Positions 33,285 to 41,347 of a DNA stretch of 64,000 nucleotides are shown here, piece by piece. The number at the start of each line of letters is the position of its first letter. Positions within the stretch are counted from its first letter, which is position 1. This stretch comes from Pseudonocardia cypriaca. GTDB lineage: Bacteria > Actinomycetota > Actinomycetes > Mycobacteriales > Pseudonocardiaceae. A program made the translations under genes and the position numbers. The notes beneath the pieces are model-generated. The model was not told the DNA's origin, made no database searches, and worked only from the letters and a program-made list of their open reading frames with translations. The stretch spans positions 1,116,001 through 1,180,000 of the forward strand of contig NZ_VFPH01000001.1 of the NCBI RefSeq assembly GCF_006717045.1, written 5' to 3'.

Positions 33285-34133
33285 ATGATCGACCGAGCCG
33301 GGCTGGGGGCGTTCCTGCGCCACCGCCGGGAGTCACTACAGCCCGAGGACGTCGGCCTCCCGCGCGGATCACGCCGCAGGACCAGCGGGCTGCGGCGCGA
33401 GGAGGTCGCTGCTCTCTGCCACATGTCGACCGACTACTACGCGCGCCTCGAGCGCGAACGCGGGCCCCAGCCGTCCGAGCAGATGATCGCCTCGATCGCG
33501 CAGGGCCTGCACCTCTCGCTCGACGAGCGCGACCACCTGTTCCGCCTCGCCGGGCACCACCCGCCCACCCGCGGCGCGGACAGCGAGCACATCAGTCCCG
33601 GCCTGCTGCGCATCCTCGACCGGCTGGCCGACACCCCCGCCGAGATCGTCACCGAGCTCGGCGAGACCCTGCGCCAGACCCCTCTCGGGGTGGCCCTCAC
33701 CGGGGACGCGACCAGGTACACGGGTCCGGCGCGCAGCAACGGCTACCGCTGGTTCACCGACCCCGCCGCACGGCGGCTGTACGCGCCGGAGGACCACGCG
33801 TTCCTGTCCCGGATGTACGCCGCGGGCCTGCGCGCGATCGTCACGTTGCGCGGTCCCGGTTCCCGGGCGGCGCACCTCGCGGACCTCCTCCTCGCGCAGT
33901 GCGAGGAGTTCCGGCGGGTGTGGGACAACCAGGAGATCGGGATCCGACCCCACGACACCAAGCGGTTCGTCCACCCGGAGGTCGGCCGGCTGGAGCTGAA
34001 CTGCCAGCGGCTGCTCGACCCGGAGCAGTCGCACTACATGATGGTCTACACCGCGGTTCCGGGCAGCGAGAGCTACGAGAAGCTGCAGCTGCTCTCGGTC
34101 ATCGGGGCTCAGCCGGTCCAGTCGGACCTGTGA
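33285..34133 (+). CDS. XRE-type HTH regulator with MmyB-like ligand domain
   Basis: 282 residues. XRE HTH (about 5-72) with RTSGLRREEVAALCHMSTDYYARLERERG spanning residues 32-60, then an MmyB-like domain (about 100-270) ending in HYMMVYTAVPGSESYEKLQLL. Compared with the proteins at 2560 and 20984, the DxxxxxN segment after the HTH is altered (PAEIVTELGETLRQT in place of the usual tryptophan-containing strand). ATG 33285 follows CCAGGAGG. It is divergent from a DUF3159 gene and SDR and probably controls them. Confidence 0.86.
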   Translation: MIDRAGLGAFLRHRRESLQPEDVGLPRGSRRRTSGLRREEVAALCHMSTDYYARLERERGPQPSEQMIASIAQGLHLSLDERDHLFRLAGHHPPTRGADSEHISPGLLRILDRLADTPAEIVTELGETLRQTPLGVALTGDATRYTGPARSNGYRWFTDPAARRLYAPEDHAFLSRMYAAGLRAIVTLRGPGSRAAHLADLLLAQCEEFRRVWDNQEIGIRPHDTKRFVHPEVGRLELNCQRLLDPEQSHYMMVYTAVPGSESYEKLQLLSVIGAQPVQSDL

Positions 34134-34252
34134 GCGATGCCGTCTTGCGGGACGACCGGCAGCGGGATGGCTATGCCGCGGACCTCGTCCAATCCCCACC
34201 TCGCATCGGTCCAGGATTTCGACGGGCAGGACCTGCCGGGGAGTGTTCACTA

Positions 34253-34282
34253 CTTGATGAGCATCAAGTTCTTGATTACCCT
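34253..34282 (+). promoter_or_regulatory. pao promoter with MarR-type operator over the -35 box
   Basis: CTTGATGAGCATCAAG (34253-34268) is a perfect 16-bp palindrome. Its TTGATG (34254-34259) is a good -35 box, 17 bases from the -10-like TACCCT (34277-34282). A further half-site CTTGAT follows two bases after it. The same arrangement precedes the convergent marR gene at 38698-38733, so a MarR repressor probably blocks polymerase here. Confidence 0.65.
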
Positions 34283-34331
34283 CACTCGAGTCAAGCTCTC
34301 GACCCGCTTCTGACTCGACCCGAGAGGGATC

Positions 34332-34952
34332 ATGTCCTCCCTGCAGCCCGTCTCCGGCGGCCCGCCGCCCGATGTCCCGCCGTGGCACGTGTCCCGGCGC
34401 ACGTTCCTCGCGGTCACGGGGGTGGCGGCCGGCGGAGTGGCGGTCGGCCTCGCCGTGGTCGACGCGACGGACCCGGGGGAGGAGACCGTCACCGGCGTCG
34501 CCCTGACGGTGAACGGACAGCCCGTCGTCGTGGAGGTCGACAGCCGGACGTCGCTGCTGGACCTGCTGCGCGAGAACCTGGAGCTGCCCGGCACGAAGAA
34601 GGGTTGTGACGCAGGCGCCTGCGGCGCGTGCACCGTGCACGTCAACGGTCGCCGGGTCCTGTCGTGCCTCATGCTCGCGGTGCGGTTGGAGGGCGCGGAC
34701 GTCGTCACGATCGAGGGGCTCGCGCCCGGCGACGGCCGGCTGCACCCCCTGCAGGCGGCCTTCGTCGAGCAGGACGCGCTCCAGTGCGGGTACTGCACGC
34801 CGGGGCAGATCATGTCCGGGGTCAGCTGCATCCGGGAGGGCCACGCCGGTTCGGCGGAGGAGATCCGGGAGTGGATGAGCGGCAACCTCTGCCGGTGCGG
34901 CTGCTACCTGAAGATCGTCAGGGCGGTCGAGCAGGCGGCGGGGGAGGAGTGA
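34332..34952 (+). CDS. paoA: Tat-exported [2Fe-2S] subunit of aldehyde oxidoreductase (PaoA-like)
   Basis: 206 residues. A twin-arginine motif SRRTFLAV (21-28) and hydrophobic stretch form a Tat signal. The plant-type [2Fe-2S] cluster uses Cys92, Cys97, Cys100 and Cys112; the second cluster uses Cys152, Cys155, Cys187 and Cys189 (GYCTPGQ, LCRCGCY). This is the small subunit of xanthine oxidase-family enzymes, and the Tat signal matches E. coli PaoA (YagT), whose trimer works outside the cytoplasmic membrane. ATG 34332 follows GAGAGGG. It is the first gene of paoABC, with the next gene starting one base after its stop. Confidence 0.87.
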   Translation: MSSLQPVSGGPPPDVPPWHVSRRTFLAVTGVAAGGVAVGLAVVDATDPGEETVTGVALTVNGQPVVVEVDSRTSLLDLLRENLELPGTKKGCDAGACGACTVHVNGRRVLSCLMLAVRLEGADVVTIEGLAPGDGRLHPLQAAFVEQDALQCGYCTPGQIMSGVSCIREGHAGSAEEIREWMSGNLCRCGCYLKIVRAVEQAAGEE

Positions 34953-34953
34953 C

Positions 34954-35934
34954 GTGTTCCCCTTCTCGTACACCACCGTCCCCGACGTCGACGCGGCCGT
35001 CCGGGCCGGCAGGAGCGGCGGCCGGTACATCGCAGGCGGCACGACGCTCGTCGACCTGATGCGCGAGACCGTCGAGCGCCCCGACACGCTCGTGGACATC
35101 TCCGCGCTCCCGTTGACCGGGATCACGTCCATCCCGGGGGGTGGCCTGCGCCTCGGCGCGCTCGCCCGGATGGCGGACGTCGCGGCCGACCCGGCGGTCC
35201 GGGACGCGTACCCGGTCGTCGCCCAGGCGCTGGAGCTGAGCGCGTCGCCGCAGCTGCGCAACATGGCCACGATCGGCGGCAACATCATGCAGCGAACCCG
35301 CTGCTCCTACTTCCGGGACGTGTCGGCGGCGTGCAACAAGCGCGCGCCCGGCTCCGGCTGCGCCGCGCAGGAGGGCTACAACCGCGCCCACGCGATTCTC
35401 GGCACGTCGGACGCGTGCGTCGCCACCCATCCCTCCGACCTCGCGGTGGCGCTCGCGGCGCTGGACGCGCGCGTCCACACGCGCGGCCCCGATGGTGACC
35501 GCACGGTGCCCTTCGCCGACTTCCACCTGCTCCCGGGCGCCACCCCCGACCGGGAGCAGGACCTGCGGCCCGGCGAGCTGATCGTCGCCGTCGAGGTGCC
35601 GCCGCACCCGCGTCCGCTCGCGTCCGGCTACCTCAAGGTGCGCGACCGGCAGAGCTACGAGTTCGCGCTGACGTCGGCCGCCGTCGCCCTGCACGTGCAG
35701 GGCGGGGTGATCCGGGCCGCCGGGGTCGCCGCCGGCGGGGTGGGCACGGTGCCCTGGCGGCTGCGCGCGGTGGAGCAGCACCTCGTCGGCCGGCGGCCCG
35801 CCGACGGGCTTTGGGCCGCGGCGGCCGAACGGGCCGCCGAGGGGGCGCGGCCGCTGGCGCACAACGGTTTCAAGGTCGACCTGCTCCGCCGCACCGTCGA
35901 ACGTCAGCTGCGCATCGTGGGAGGTGGGTCGTGA
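34954..35934 (+). CDS. paoB: FAD-binding subunit of aldehyde oxidoreductase (PaoB-like)
   Basis: 326 residues with a CO-dehydrogenase medium-subunit FAD fold: the FAD loop AGGTTLVDLM near 29-38 and ATIGGNIMQRTRC near 107-119. A cysteine-rich stretch, CSYFRDVSAACNKRAPGSGC (119-138), matches the extra [4Fe-4S] loop of E. coli PaoB (YagS), which ordinary XdhB proteins lack. It carries electrons from the molybdenum subunit through FAD. GTG 34954 follows GGGGAGGAG, and its stop overlaps the paoC start by GTGA. Confidence 0.87.
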   Translation: MFPFSYTTVPDVDAAVRAGRSGGRYIAGGTTLVDLMRETVERPDTLVDISALPLTGITSIPGGGLRLGALARMADVAADPAVRDAYPVVAQALELSASPQLRNMATIGGNIMQRTRCSYFRDVSAACNKRAPGSGCAAQEGYNRAHAILGTSDACVATHPSDLAVALAALDARVHTRGPDGDRTVPFADFHLLPGATPDREQDLRPGELIVAVEVPPHPRPLASGYLKVRDRQSYEFALTSAAVALHVQGGVIRAAGVAAGGVGTVPWRLRAVEQHLVGRRPADGLWAAAAERAAEGARPLAHNGFKVDLLRRTVERQLRIVGGGS

Positions 35935-38171
35935 ACCGGTCGCAGTCGATGCAGTCGCCGTCGATACAGCCGCAGAACGCCGTCGGCGCCCCCGTGCCCC
36001 GGGTCGACGGCAGGCTCAAGGTCACCGGCGCGGCGCGCTACCCGGCCGACCACGGCCGCGCCGACGGGATCGAGGGGGCCGTGCACGCCGTGCTCGTCGA
36101 CTCCACGATCGGCCGCGGCCGGATCACCGGTGTCGACACCCGGGCCGCCGAGGGCCTGCCTGGCGTGCTGGCCGTGTTCCACCACGGCAACGCGCCGCGG
36201 CTGCCCTACCGCGACAACCCGTTCCCGGACTCGATCAACCCACCCGGTGAGCGGCTGCGCGCCTTCCAGGACGACCGGGTGCGGTTCTTCGGCCAGCCGG
36301 TCGCGGTGGTCGTCGCGACCACGCTGGAGGAGGCACGGCACGCGGCACGCCTGGTCGACGTCCGCTACGACGCCGAGCGCGTGGCGACGGACCTGGCCGC
36401 CGACGCACCCGCCGCCGAGCCCGAGACCTACGCCCGCGGCGACGTCGAGGCGGCGCTGGGCTCGGCGGAGGTTCGGCTGGAGATGACCTACCACCTGGGC
36501 CGGAACCACCACAACGCGATGGAGCCGCACGCGGTCATCGCGCGCTGGGACGGTGACCGCCTCACCGTCTGGGAGAAGACGCAATGGGTGGCCGACCCGC
36601 GCAACGAGCTCGCCGCGGTGTTCGGCATCCCGCAGGAGTCGGTGCGCTGCCTGTCCACGGTCGTCGGCGGGGCGTTCGGCAACGGCGGGCGCACGTGGGT
36701 CCACTCCGTGATCGCTGCGCTCGCGGCCCGCGAGGTCCGGCGGCCGGTGAAGCTGGTGATGACCCGCAAGCAGCTCTACTCCGGTGTCGGGTACCGGCCC
36801 GCGTACGAGTACGGGGTGCGCCTGGGCAGCGACCGGAGCGGGCGGGTGACCGCGATGGCCCACGACGTCCGGGGGGAGACCTCCCGCTACGAGACGCACG
36901 CCGACGACATGTCGCTCGGGAGGATGCTCTACGCCACCCCCCACGTCGGCCAGACCGTGTCGCTGGTGCCGCTCGACGTGAACACGCCGACCTGGATGCG
37001 CGGTCCCGGCTGGTCGACCGCCGCGTACGCGCTCGAGTGCTCGATGGACGAGCTCGCCCACGAGCTCGGCATCGACCCGATCGAGCTGCGGCTGCGCAAC
37101 GAACCGGAGTCCGACCCGGCCACCGGGTCGCCCTTCTCGACGCGCCGGCTGCGCGACTGCTACGCGATCGGTGCGCGGGAGTTCGGCTGGGACCGGCGCA
37201 ACCCGGCACCGGCGGCCACCCGCGACGGCGACTGGTTGATCGGTACGGGGTTCGCCGCGGGCGCCTACGCGACCGAGCGGATGAACGCCCAGGCGTACGC
37301 CCGGCTCGACGCGGACGGGCGCGCCGTGGTCCAGTCCGCCACGAGCGACATCGGACCGGGCACCGCCACGTCGATGTCGCAGGTCGCCGCGGACGCCCTG
37401 GGCATCGCCGTCGAGGCTGTGCGCTTCGACCTGGGCGACTCGCTGCTACCGCCGGCCCCGGTCCAGGCGCTGGCGTGGACCATGCTCAGCGTCGGCTCTG
37501 CCGTGCAGAACGCGTGCGACCTGCTGCGCGTCCAGGCCGTCGACCTCGCGGTCACCGATCCGGGCTCGCCGCTGCACGGCGCGGCCCCTGGCACCGTCGT
37601 GGTCCGGGACGGGCGGATGAGCGTGGGGACCCACCCCGGCCGCGGCGAGACCTACCAGCAGCTGATGGGCCGCAACAACCGCGCGCACCTCGAGGTGATC
37701 GGCTCCTACGAGCCGCCCGAGGAGAGCGGGTTCTCGATGTACTCCTACAGCGCGATCTTCGCCGAGGTCGCCGTCGACGCCCGGCTGGGGCTGGTGCGGG
37801 TGCGGCGGATGCTCGGCGTGTTCGACGCCGGACGGATCATCAACCCGACGCTCGCCGACAGCCAGGCCCACGGCGGCATGATCGGTGGCATCGGGCAGGC
37901 GCTGCTGGAGCACACCGTCACCGACCACCGCGACGGTCGGATCGTCAACGCCGACTTCGCCGGCTACCTGGTCCCGGTGAACGCCGACGTCCCCGACGTG
38001 CGCGCGATCTACGTCGACGGGGAGGACCGCGAGGCCGACCCGATCGGGGTGAAGGGCCTCGGGGAGATCGTGATCGTCGGGGTCGCTCCGGCGATCGCCA
38101 ACGCCGTCTTCCACGCCACGGGTCGCCGCGTCCGCGAGCTGCCCATCACGCCGGAAGCACTGCTCGGCTGA
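35931..38171 (+). CDS. paoC: molybdopterin subunit of aldehyde oxidoreductase (PaoC-like)
   Basis: 746 residues, the catalytic xanthine-oxidase-family subunit. The N-terminal Ald_Xan_dh part opens at RVDGRLKVTGAARYPAD (about 24-40). Molybdopterin-binding patterns include GGAFGNGG and RGPGWSTAAYALE. The catalytic glutamate is Glu712 in GVKGLGE near the C-terminus. It oxidises aldehydes to carboxylic acids at a molybdenum cofactor, probably exported by partnering with the Tat-signal-bearing PaoA. No paoD/xdhC-type cofactor chaperone gene is adjacent. GTG 35931 overlaps the paoB stop. Confidence 0.88.
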   Translation: MNRSQSMQSPSIQPQNAVGAPVPRVDGRLKVTGAARYPADHGRADGIEGAVHAVLVDSTIGRGRITGVDTRAAEGLPGVLAVFHHGNAPRLPYRDNPFPDSINPPGERLRAFQDDRVRFFGQPVAVVVATTLEEARHAARLVDVRYDAERVATDLAADAPAAEPETYARGDVEAALGSAEVRLEMTYHLGRNHHNAMEPHAVIARWDGDRLTVWEKTQWVADPRNELAAVFGIPQESVRCLSTVVGGAFGNGGRTWVHSVIAALAAREVRRPVKLVMTRKQLYSGVGYRPAYEYGVRLGSDRSGRVTAMAHDVRGETSRYETHADDMSLGRMLYATPHVGQTVSLVPLDVNTPTWMRGPGWSTAAYALECSMDELAHELGIDPIELRLRNEPESDPATGSPFSTRRLRDCYAIGAREFGWDRRNPAPAATRDGDWLIGTGFAAGAYATERMNAQAYARLDADGRAVVQSATSDIGPGTATSMSQVAADALGIAVEAVRFDLGDSLLPPAPVQALAWTMLSVGSAVQNACDLLRVQAVDLAVTDPGSPLHGAAPGTVVVRDGRMSVGTHPGRGETYQQLMGRNNRAHLEVIGSYEPPEESGFSMYSYSAIFAEVAVDARLGLVRVRRMLGVFDAGRIINPTLADSQAHGGMIGGIGQALLEHTVTDHRDGRIVNADFAGYLVPVNADVPDVRAIYVDGEDREADPIGVKGLGEIVIVGVAPAIANAVFHATGRRVRELPITPEALLG

Positions 38172-38197
38172 TCGACCGCGGTGGTGACCGGCGGGCC

Positions 38198-38689
38198 CTA
38201 CCGACCGTCCTGTTCCTGCCCCACCGGCGGCGTCCAGGCGGGCAGGAGCTCGATCACCCGCCCGAGCAGCTCTCGCAGGCGGCGGTGGTCCTCGTCGCCG
38301 AGCGAGCGGCGGAGGTGGTCCTCGAGGTGAGCGAGGACCCGGTCGGCCGCGGCGGCCTCGCGGCGCCCGCTGTCGGTGAGGTGCAGCTCCTGGACGTTGG
38401 CGTGCCGGGGGTGGGGGCGCCGCTCGATCCAGCCCCGGTCGACGAGCTTCGCGACGAGCGGCGCGATCGCCTGGGGCGTCACGCCCACGACGCGGGCGAG
38501 CTCCGCGCCGGTGAGCCCGGGCGCGACCTGGATGTTCATCAGCACCGAGTAGAGCGAGCCGGACACGCCGAGCCGGCGCAGCGGTGGCTCCTTGGTCGCC
38601 AGCAGTGCGAGGTCGGCCCGGCGCAGGAGCGACCCGACACGGCCGAGCACGTCGATGTCGTCGGGCGGCGTGGACGCGTCGTGCAGCAC
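38198..38689 (-). CDS. MarR-family transcriptional regulator
   Basis: 163 residues with the MarR winged helix: GLTGAELARVVGVTPQAIAPL (about 58-78) as the recognition region and the wing RGWIERRPHPRHANVQELHLT (about 84-104). The gene is convergent with paoC. Its promoter carries the same CTTGATGAGC(A/C)TCAAG-NN-CTTGA arrangement as the pao promoter, so it most likely represses both paoABC and itself. GTG 38689 is 8 bases from a TAGTAT -10 box, so the transcript may be leaderless. An aldehyde, phenolic or oxidant effector is typical for MarR, but not shown here. Confidence 0.87.
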   Translation of the reverse strand: MLHDASTPPDDIDVLGRVGSLLRRADLALLATKEPPLRRLGVSGSLYSVLMNIQVAPGLTGAELARVVGVTPQAIAPLVAKLVDRGWIERRPHPRHANVQELHLTDSGRREAAAADRVLAHLEDHLRRSLGDEDHRRLRELLGRVIELLPAWTPPVGQEQDGR

Positions 38690-38697
38690 GGGCGCTG

Positions 38698-38733
38698 ATA
38701 CTACCGCTTCTTGATGAGCCTCAAGGACTTGAG
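38698..38733 (-). promoter_or_regulatory. marR promoter with MarR operator
   Basis: CTTGATGAGCCTCAAG (38710-38725) is a 16-bp palindrome with one mismatch, followed after two bases by CTTGAG, copying the pao promoter layout. On the minus strand the -10 box is TAGTAT (38698-38703) and the -35 region (CCTTGA/TTGAGG) lies inside the palindrome. Binding should shut off marR itself. Confidence 0.65.
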
Positions 38734-38748
38734 AACGATTCGCGTGGT

Positions 38749-39930
38749 TCAGGAGGCCGCGGCGTGGTCCTGGTAGGCGGTGTTGCCGGTGAGTGCGGCG
38801 ACGAGGCCGCGGCGGGCGGCGACGCCGTCCTCCTCGGCCTGCTGCAACGCTCCGGGGACCTGCAGCTGGTAGCGACGTGCCTTCGCCTCGCCTGCCGCGA
38901 TCAGCGGCAGGATCGACGTCAGGGGTGTCTCCGGGATGCCGAGCGCGGCGGCGATGTCCTCGCCGTGGTGGTCACGGACGACCGCGTGGAGCAGGTCACG
39001 CCAGCCCGCCGCGTTCATCGAGGAGCCCGGCGCGGCGACGAGGTGCGGGACCGACACGTCGAACAGGGCCTCGACCAGTGCCCTGCTGTTCTCGTCCGGT
39101 CCGGCGGAGGTCGAGTCGAGCAGGTCCAGCAGCTTCCCGGCCTGCTCGTGGTCCTCGATGCCGAGGAAGAACTGCTCGTCGAGGCCCAGCAGGTGGCCCA
39201 CGTACCACCAGTAGTGGTAGAGGCGTGACTGCTCCTGGTCGGTGAGCTGGTAGCCGATGCTCTCCAGCAGCAGGAACGGCACCAGGGTGAAGTCGAGCCA
39301 GGTGCGGGCGACATCGGCCTGGTTGATCGGCACTCCCCACCGGTCGGTGTCCCACCCGTGCGCCGTGGCCGACGCCCGGACGCGCGCGTGCAGCAGCCGG
39401 ACCTGCACGGTCTGCACGTAGCCGGGGGCACCGTGGCGCAGACCGCCGGGCAGCACCGCGGCCGCGTTCCACAGCCCGGTCTCGGCGAGCCGGCGCGGTG
39501 TCGTGGAGGTCAGTCGACCCGTGCCCACCAGCAGTCTCGCCATGGAGGGGGAGCTGTAGGTGTGGGTCAGCGAGCCGCCGGCGAACGCAAGGCGGCTCCA
39601 GTGCGCAGGCACTGCGAGCGAGGTCCGGTCGCCCTGCTCCAGCAGCTCCGTCGAGACCCAGCCGGGCACTGTCTCGACGTGGGCGAGCAGCGCGTCGACG
39701 GCCGGTGGAGCGTCCGGCACGCTCGCCCGGCCCTCGGTGAGACCCCGCTGGAGCGCCGTGCGGGCGGGGCGGCCGAGCTCGTCGAACTCGGCGATGACGG
39801 CGTCGGCGAGCGGGTCGCCCACCCGCAACATTCGCAGCAGGAAGTCGACCCGGTCGCCGTGGCGCGTCCGGGCCGCGGCAGGGTCGACGACCCGCTCGGG
39901 CATCGGCGGCGCGTCGTTCGAGGCGGTCAT
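38749..39930 (-). CDS. MpaB/Lcp-family oxygenase (DUF2236)
   Basis: 393 residues resembling the MPAB_Lcp catalytic domain: an N-terminal helical lead, then SLTHTYSSPSMARLL (about 122-136), RLLHARVR (about 183-190) and WGVPINQADVARTWLDF (about 200-216), the region that supplies haem contacts in latex-clearing protein. There is no Sec or Tat signal, unlike secreted rubber oxygenases, so this protein probably acts inside the cell on an unknown lipid or polyketide. ATG 39930 is preceded by AGGA; the open frame upstream runs over a C-run hairpin near 39980. It is divergent from a TetR gene with a duplicated operator between them. Confidence 0.8.
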   Translation of the reverse strand: MTASNDAPPMPERVVDPAAARTRHGDRVDFLLRMLRVGDPLADAVIAEFDELGRPARTALQRGLTEGRASVPDAPPAVDALLAHVETVPGWVSTELLEQGDRTSLAVPAHWSRLAFAGGSLTHTYSSPSMARLLVGTGRLTSTTPRRLAETGLWNAAAVLPGGLRHGAPGYVQTVQVRLLHARVRASATAHGWDTDRWGVPINQADVARTWLDFTLVPFLLLESIGYQLTDQEQSRLYHYWWYVGHLLGLDEQFFLGIEDHEQAGKLLDLLDSTSAGPDENSRALVEALFDVSVPHLVAAPGSSMNAAGWRDLLHAVVRDHHGEDIAAALGIPETPLTSILPLIAAGEAKARRYQLQVPGALQQAEEDGVAARRGLVAALTGNTAYQDHAAAS

Positions 39931-40068
39931 GACGTCGTTCCTATCCCCCTGGCTCGACGGCAGCCACGGCGTGCTGATCCCCCCTTCCGGGGGCGAAGGG
40001 TGGCTCGATCCGCCGCGGAAGTGCGACAGCACTCGCACTGGTCAACGCCATCGCATGGCGGTCGGCGA

Positions 40069-40115
40069 TGTCGCGGAGTGACATCACGTGCTACGGTTGA
40101 TGTCACGCCGCGACA
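40069..40115. promoter_or_regulatory. duplicated TetR-type operator
   Basis: The 47-bp dyad has 18-bp arms with one mismatch around an 11-base spacer. Each arm holds its own 15-bp quasi-palindrome: TGTCGCGGAGTGACA (40069-40083) and TGTCACGCCGCGACA (40101-40115), both TGTCRC-N3-GYGACA. Their centres are 32 bp apart, about three helical turns. The dyad lies between the divergent MpaB/Lcp and TetR genes. Confidence 0.65.
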
Positions 40116-40201
40116 ACAGCTGTGAGTGAGGTCGACGTGGACGATCGGTCATGAATCATCACGGCACGACGCGGTGAGAGGCACCGCTGAGGGTGGAGGC
40201 C

Positions 40202-40777
40202 ATGCCCCGCTGGGAACAGGGCAGCGCGGACCGACTGACGAAGGCGGCCCTGGAGCTGTTCGAGGAACGAGGATTCGAGAACACGAGCGTCGTCGAGATC
40301 GCCGACCGCGCGCGTGTCACGACCCGCACCTTCTTCCGGTACTTCCCGGACAAGAGCGAGGTGTTGTTCGCCGAATCGGATCGCATACGCGCGGCGCTCG
40401 TGCAGGCGATCCTCGATGCTCCCGACGTCACGGAGCCGCTCCAGGTGGTCACCACCATCCTGGCGGAGTTCGACTGGAGCGTCCCCGGCATCGAGCTCCA
40501 GCGCCGGCGCCACGCCGTGATCGCGGCCAGTCCGGGACTGTTGGAACGCGAACTGATCAAGCAGAACGACATCGCCGTCGAGTTCATCGAAGCCCTGCGG
40601 CGACGCGGAGTCGAGGAGAATGCGGCCCGACTCGCAACGCGCGTGGGTATCCAGGTGTTCGCCACCGCATATGCTCAATGGGTTGAGCGGGACGACAGCG
40701 CCGACCTGAGGAAACTCACCGACGCCGCGATGGATCTCCTCCAGGCCCTCGTGCCGGCAAGTCGTTCGGTCGGTTAG
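40202..40777 (+). CDS. TetR-family transcriptional regulator
   Basis: 191 residues. The TetR HTH (about 8-55) reads LTKAALELFEERGFENTSVVEIADRARVTTRTFFRYF split over residues 12-48, followed by a helical ligand domain. ATG 40202 lies 8 bases after GAGGG; GTG 40193 is an alternative. The divergent MpaB/Lcp-family gene and the strong duplicated operator 87 bases upstream suggest it represses that gene and itself. TetR proteins controlling lcp genes are known in rubber degraders, but this oxygenase is not secreted, so the ligand is open. Confidence 0.87.
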   Translation: MPRWEQGSADRLTKAALELFEERGFENTSVVEIADRARVTTRTFFRYFPDKSEVLFAESDRIRAALVQAILDAPDVTEPLQVVTTILAEFDWSVPGIELQRRRHAVIAASPGLLERELIKQNDIAVEFIEALRRRGVEENAARLATRVGIQVFATAYAQWVERDDSADLRKLTDAAMDLLQALVPASRSVG

Positions 40778-40831
40778 TCGGGGAAATCGCAAGCGCTTCG
40801 ATCGCGACGCTCGCCCCGAACTCTTACGTGC

Positions 40832-40853
40832 AGAATGGCGCCATTGCCATTCT
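40832..40853. promoter_or_regulatory. dyad upstream of a small membrane-protein gene
   Basis: AGAATGGC-GCCATT-GCCATTCT is a perfect 8-bp inverted repeat with a 6-base spacer, overlapping the 12-bp palindrome AATGGCGCCATT (40834-40845). It lies 53 bases before ATG 40907. A second hairpin, GGCCCC-GCC-GGGGCC, follows near 40868. One could serve as operator and the other as tetR terminator. Confidence 0.4.
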
Positions 40854-40906
40854 CTTCTCCATCGTCCGGGCCCCGCCGGGGCCATGATCGGAATAGAGGT
40901 TCTCCC

Positions 40907-41347
40907 ATGAGTGCGAGGAAGAAGGCGTCACGCCTGCTGGTCGGCCTGGTCGCAGCGGGGACGACCGTCGGGGCGCTGTTCGTGGACGCCGTCCTGCCGG
41001 AGACGGCCCGGCAGCACATGCGCAATCCCCACTGGCCCGCGCACGCCAAGTTCCACAACGCCCAGTACATCGTGATGAGCGCAGTACTCGGTGGTGTCGG
41101 CCTGCGACTGCTGAGCTCACCGAACGGCGATCCGGACCGCAATCGGGTGATCGCCACCGCGATCTTGTCCGTGCCGTACGTCGGCATGTTCGGCGCCGCC
41201 GCCTTCCCGGGCACCGCTTTGAGCGACGAAGAGTTCAGCGAATCGCCGGCGAACAAGGTCATGGGTGTCGAGGTCAACCTCCTCTCGGCGTCGATCTGCC
41301 TGGCCGTGCTCGGAACCTCGCTCGCACTGGGGCGTCGCGCCCGCTGA
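40907..41347 (+). CDS. small membrane protein, unknown function
   Basis: About 146 residues with four hydrophobic segments (about 9-28, 45-63, 77-95, 117-136). Between the first two lies a polar segment, RNPHWPAHAKFHNAQY (about 36-51), rich in His and likely conserved. The protein resembles unnamed actinobacterial membrane proteins (perhaps DUF6640-like) and I cannot assign a function. ATG 40907 follows AGAGG; an upstream ATG at 40835 lies inside a palindrome and is unlikely to be used. It follows the TetR gene in the same direction, 129 bp away, and could be co-regulated. Confidence 0.6.
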   Translation: MSARKKASRLLVGLVAAGTTVGALFVDAVLPETARQHMRNPHWPAHAKFHNAQYIVMSAVLGGVGLRLLSSPNGDPDRNRVIATAILSVPYVGMFGAAAFPGTALSDEEFSESPANKVMGVEVNLLSASICLAVLGTSLALGRRAR

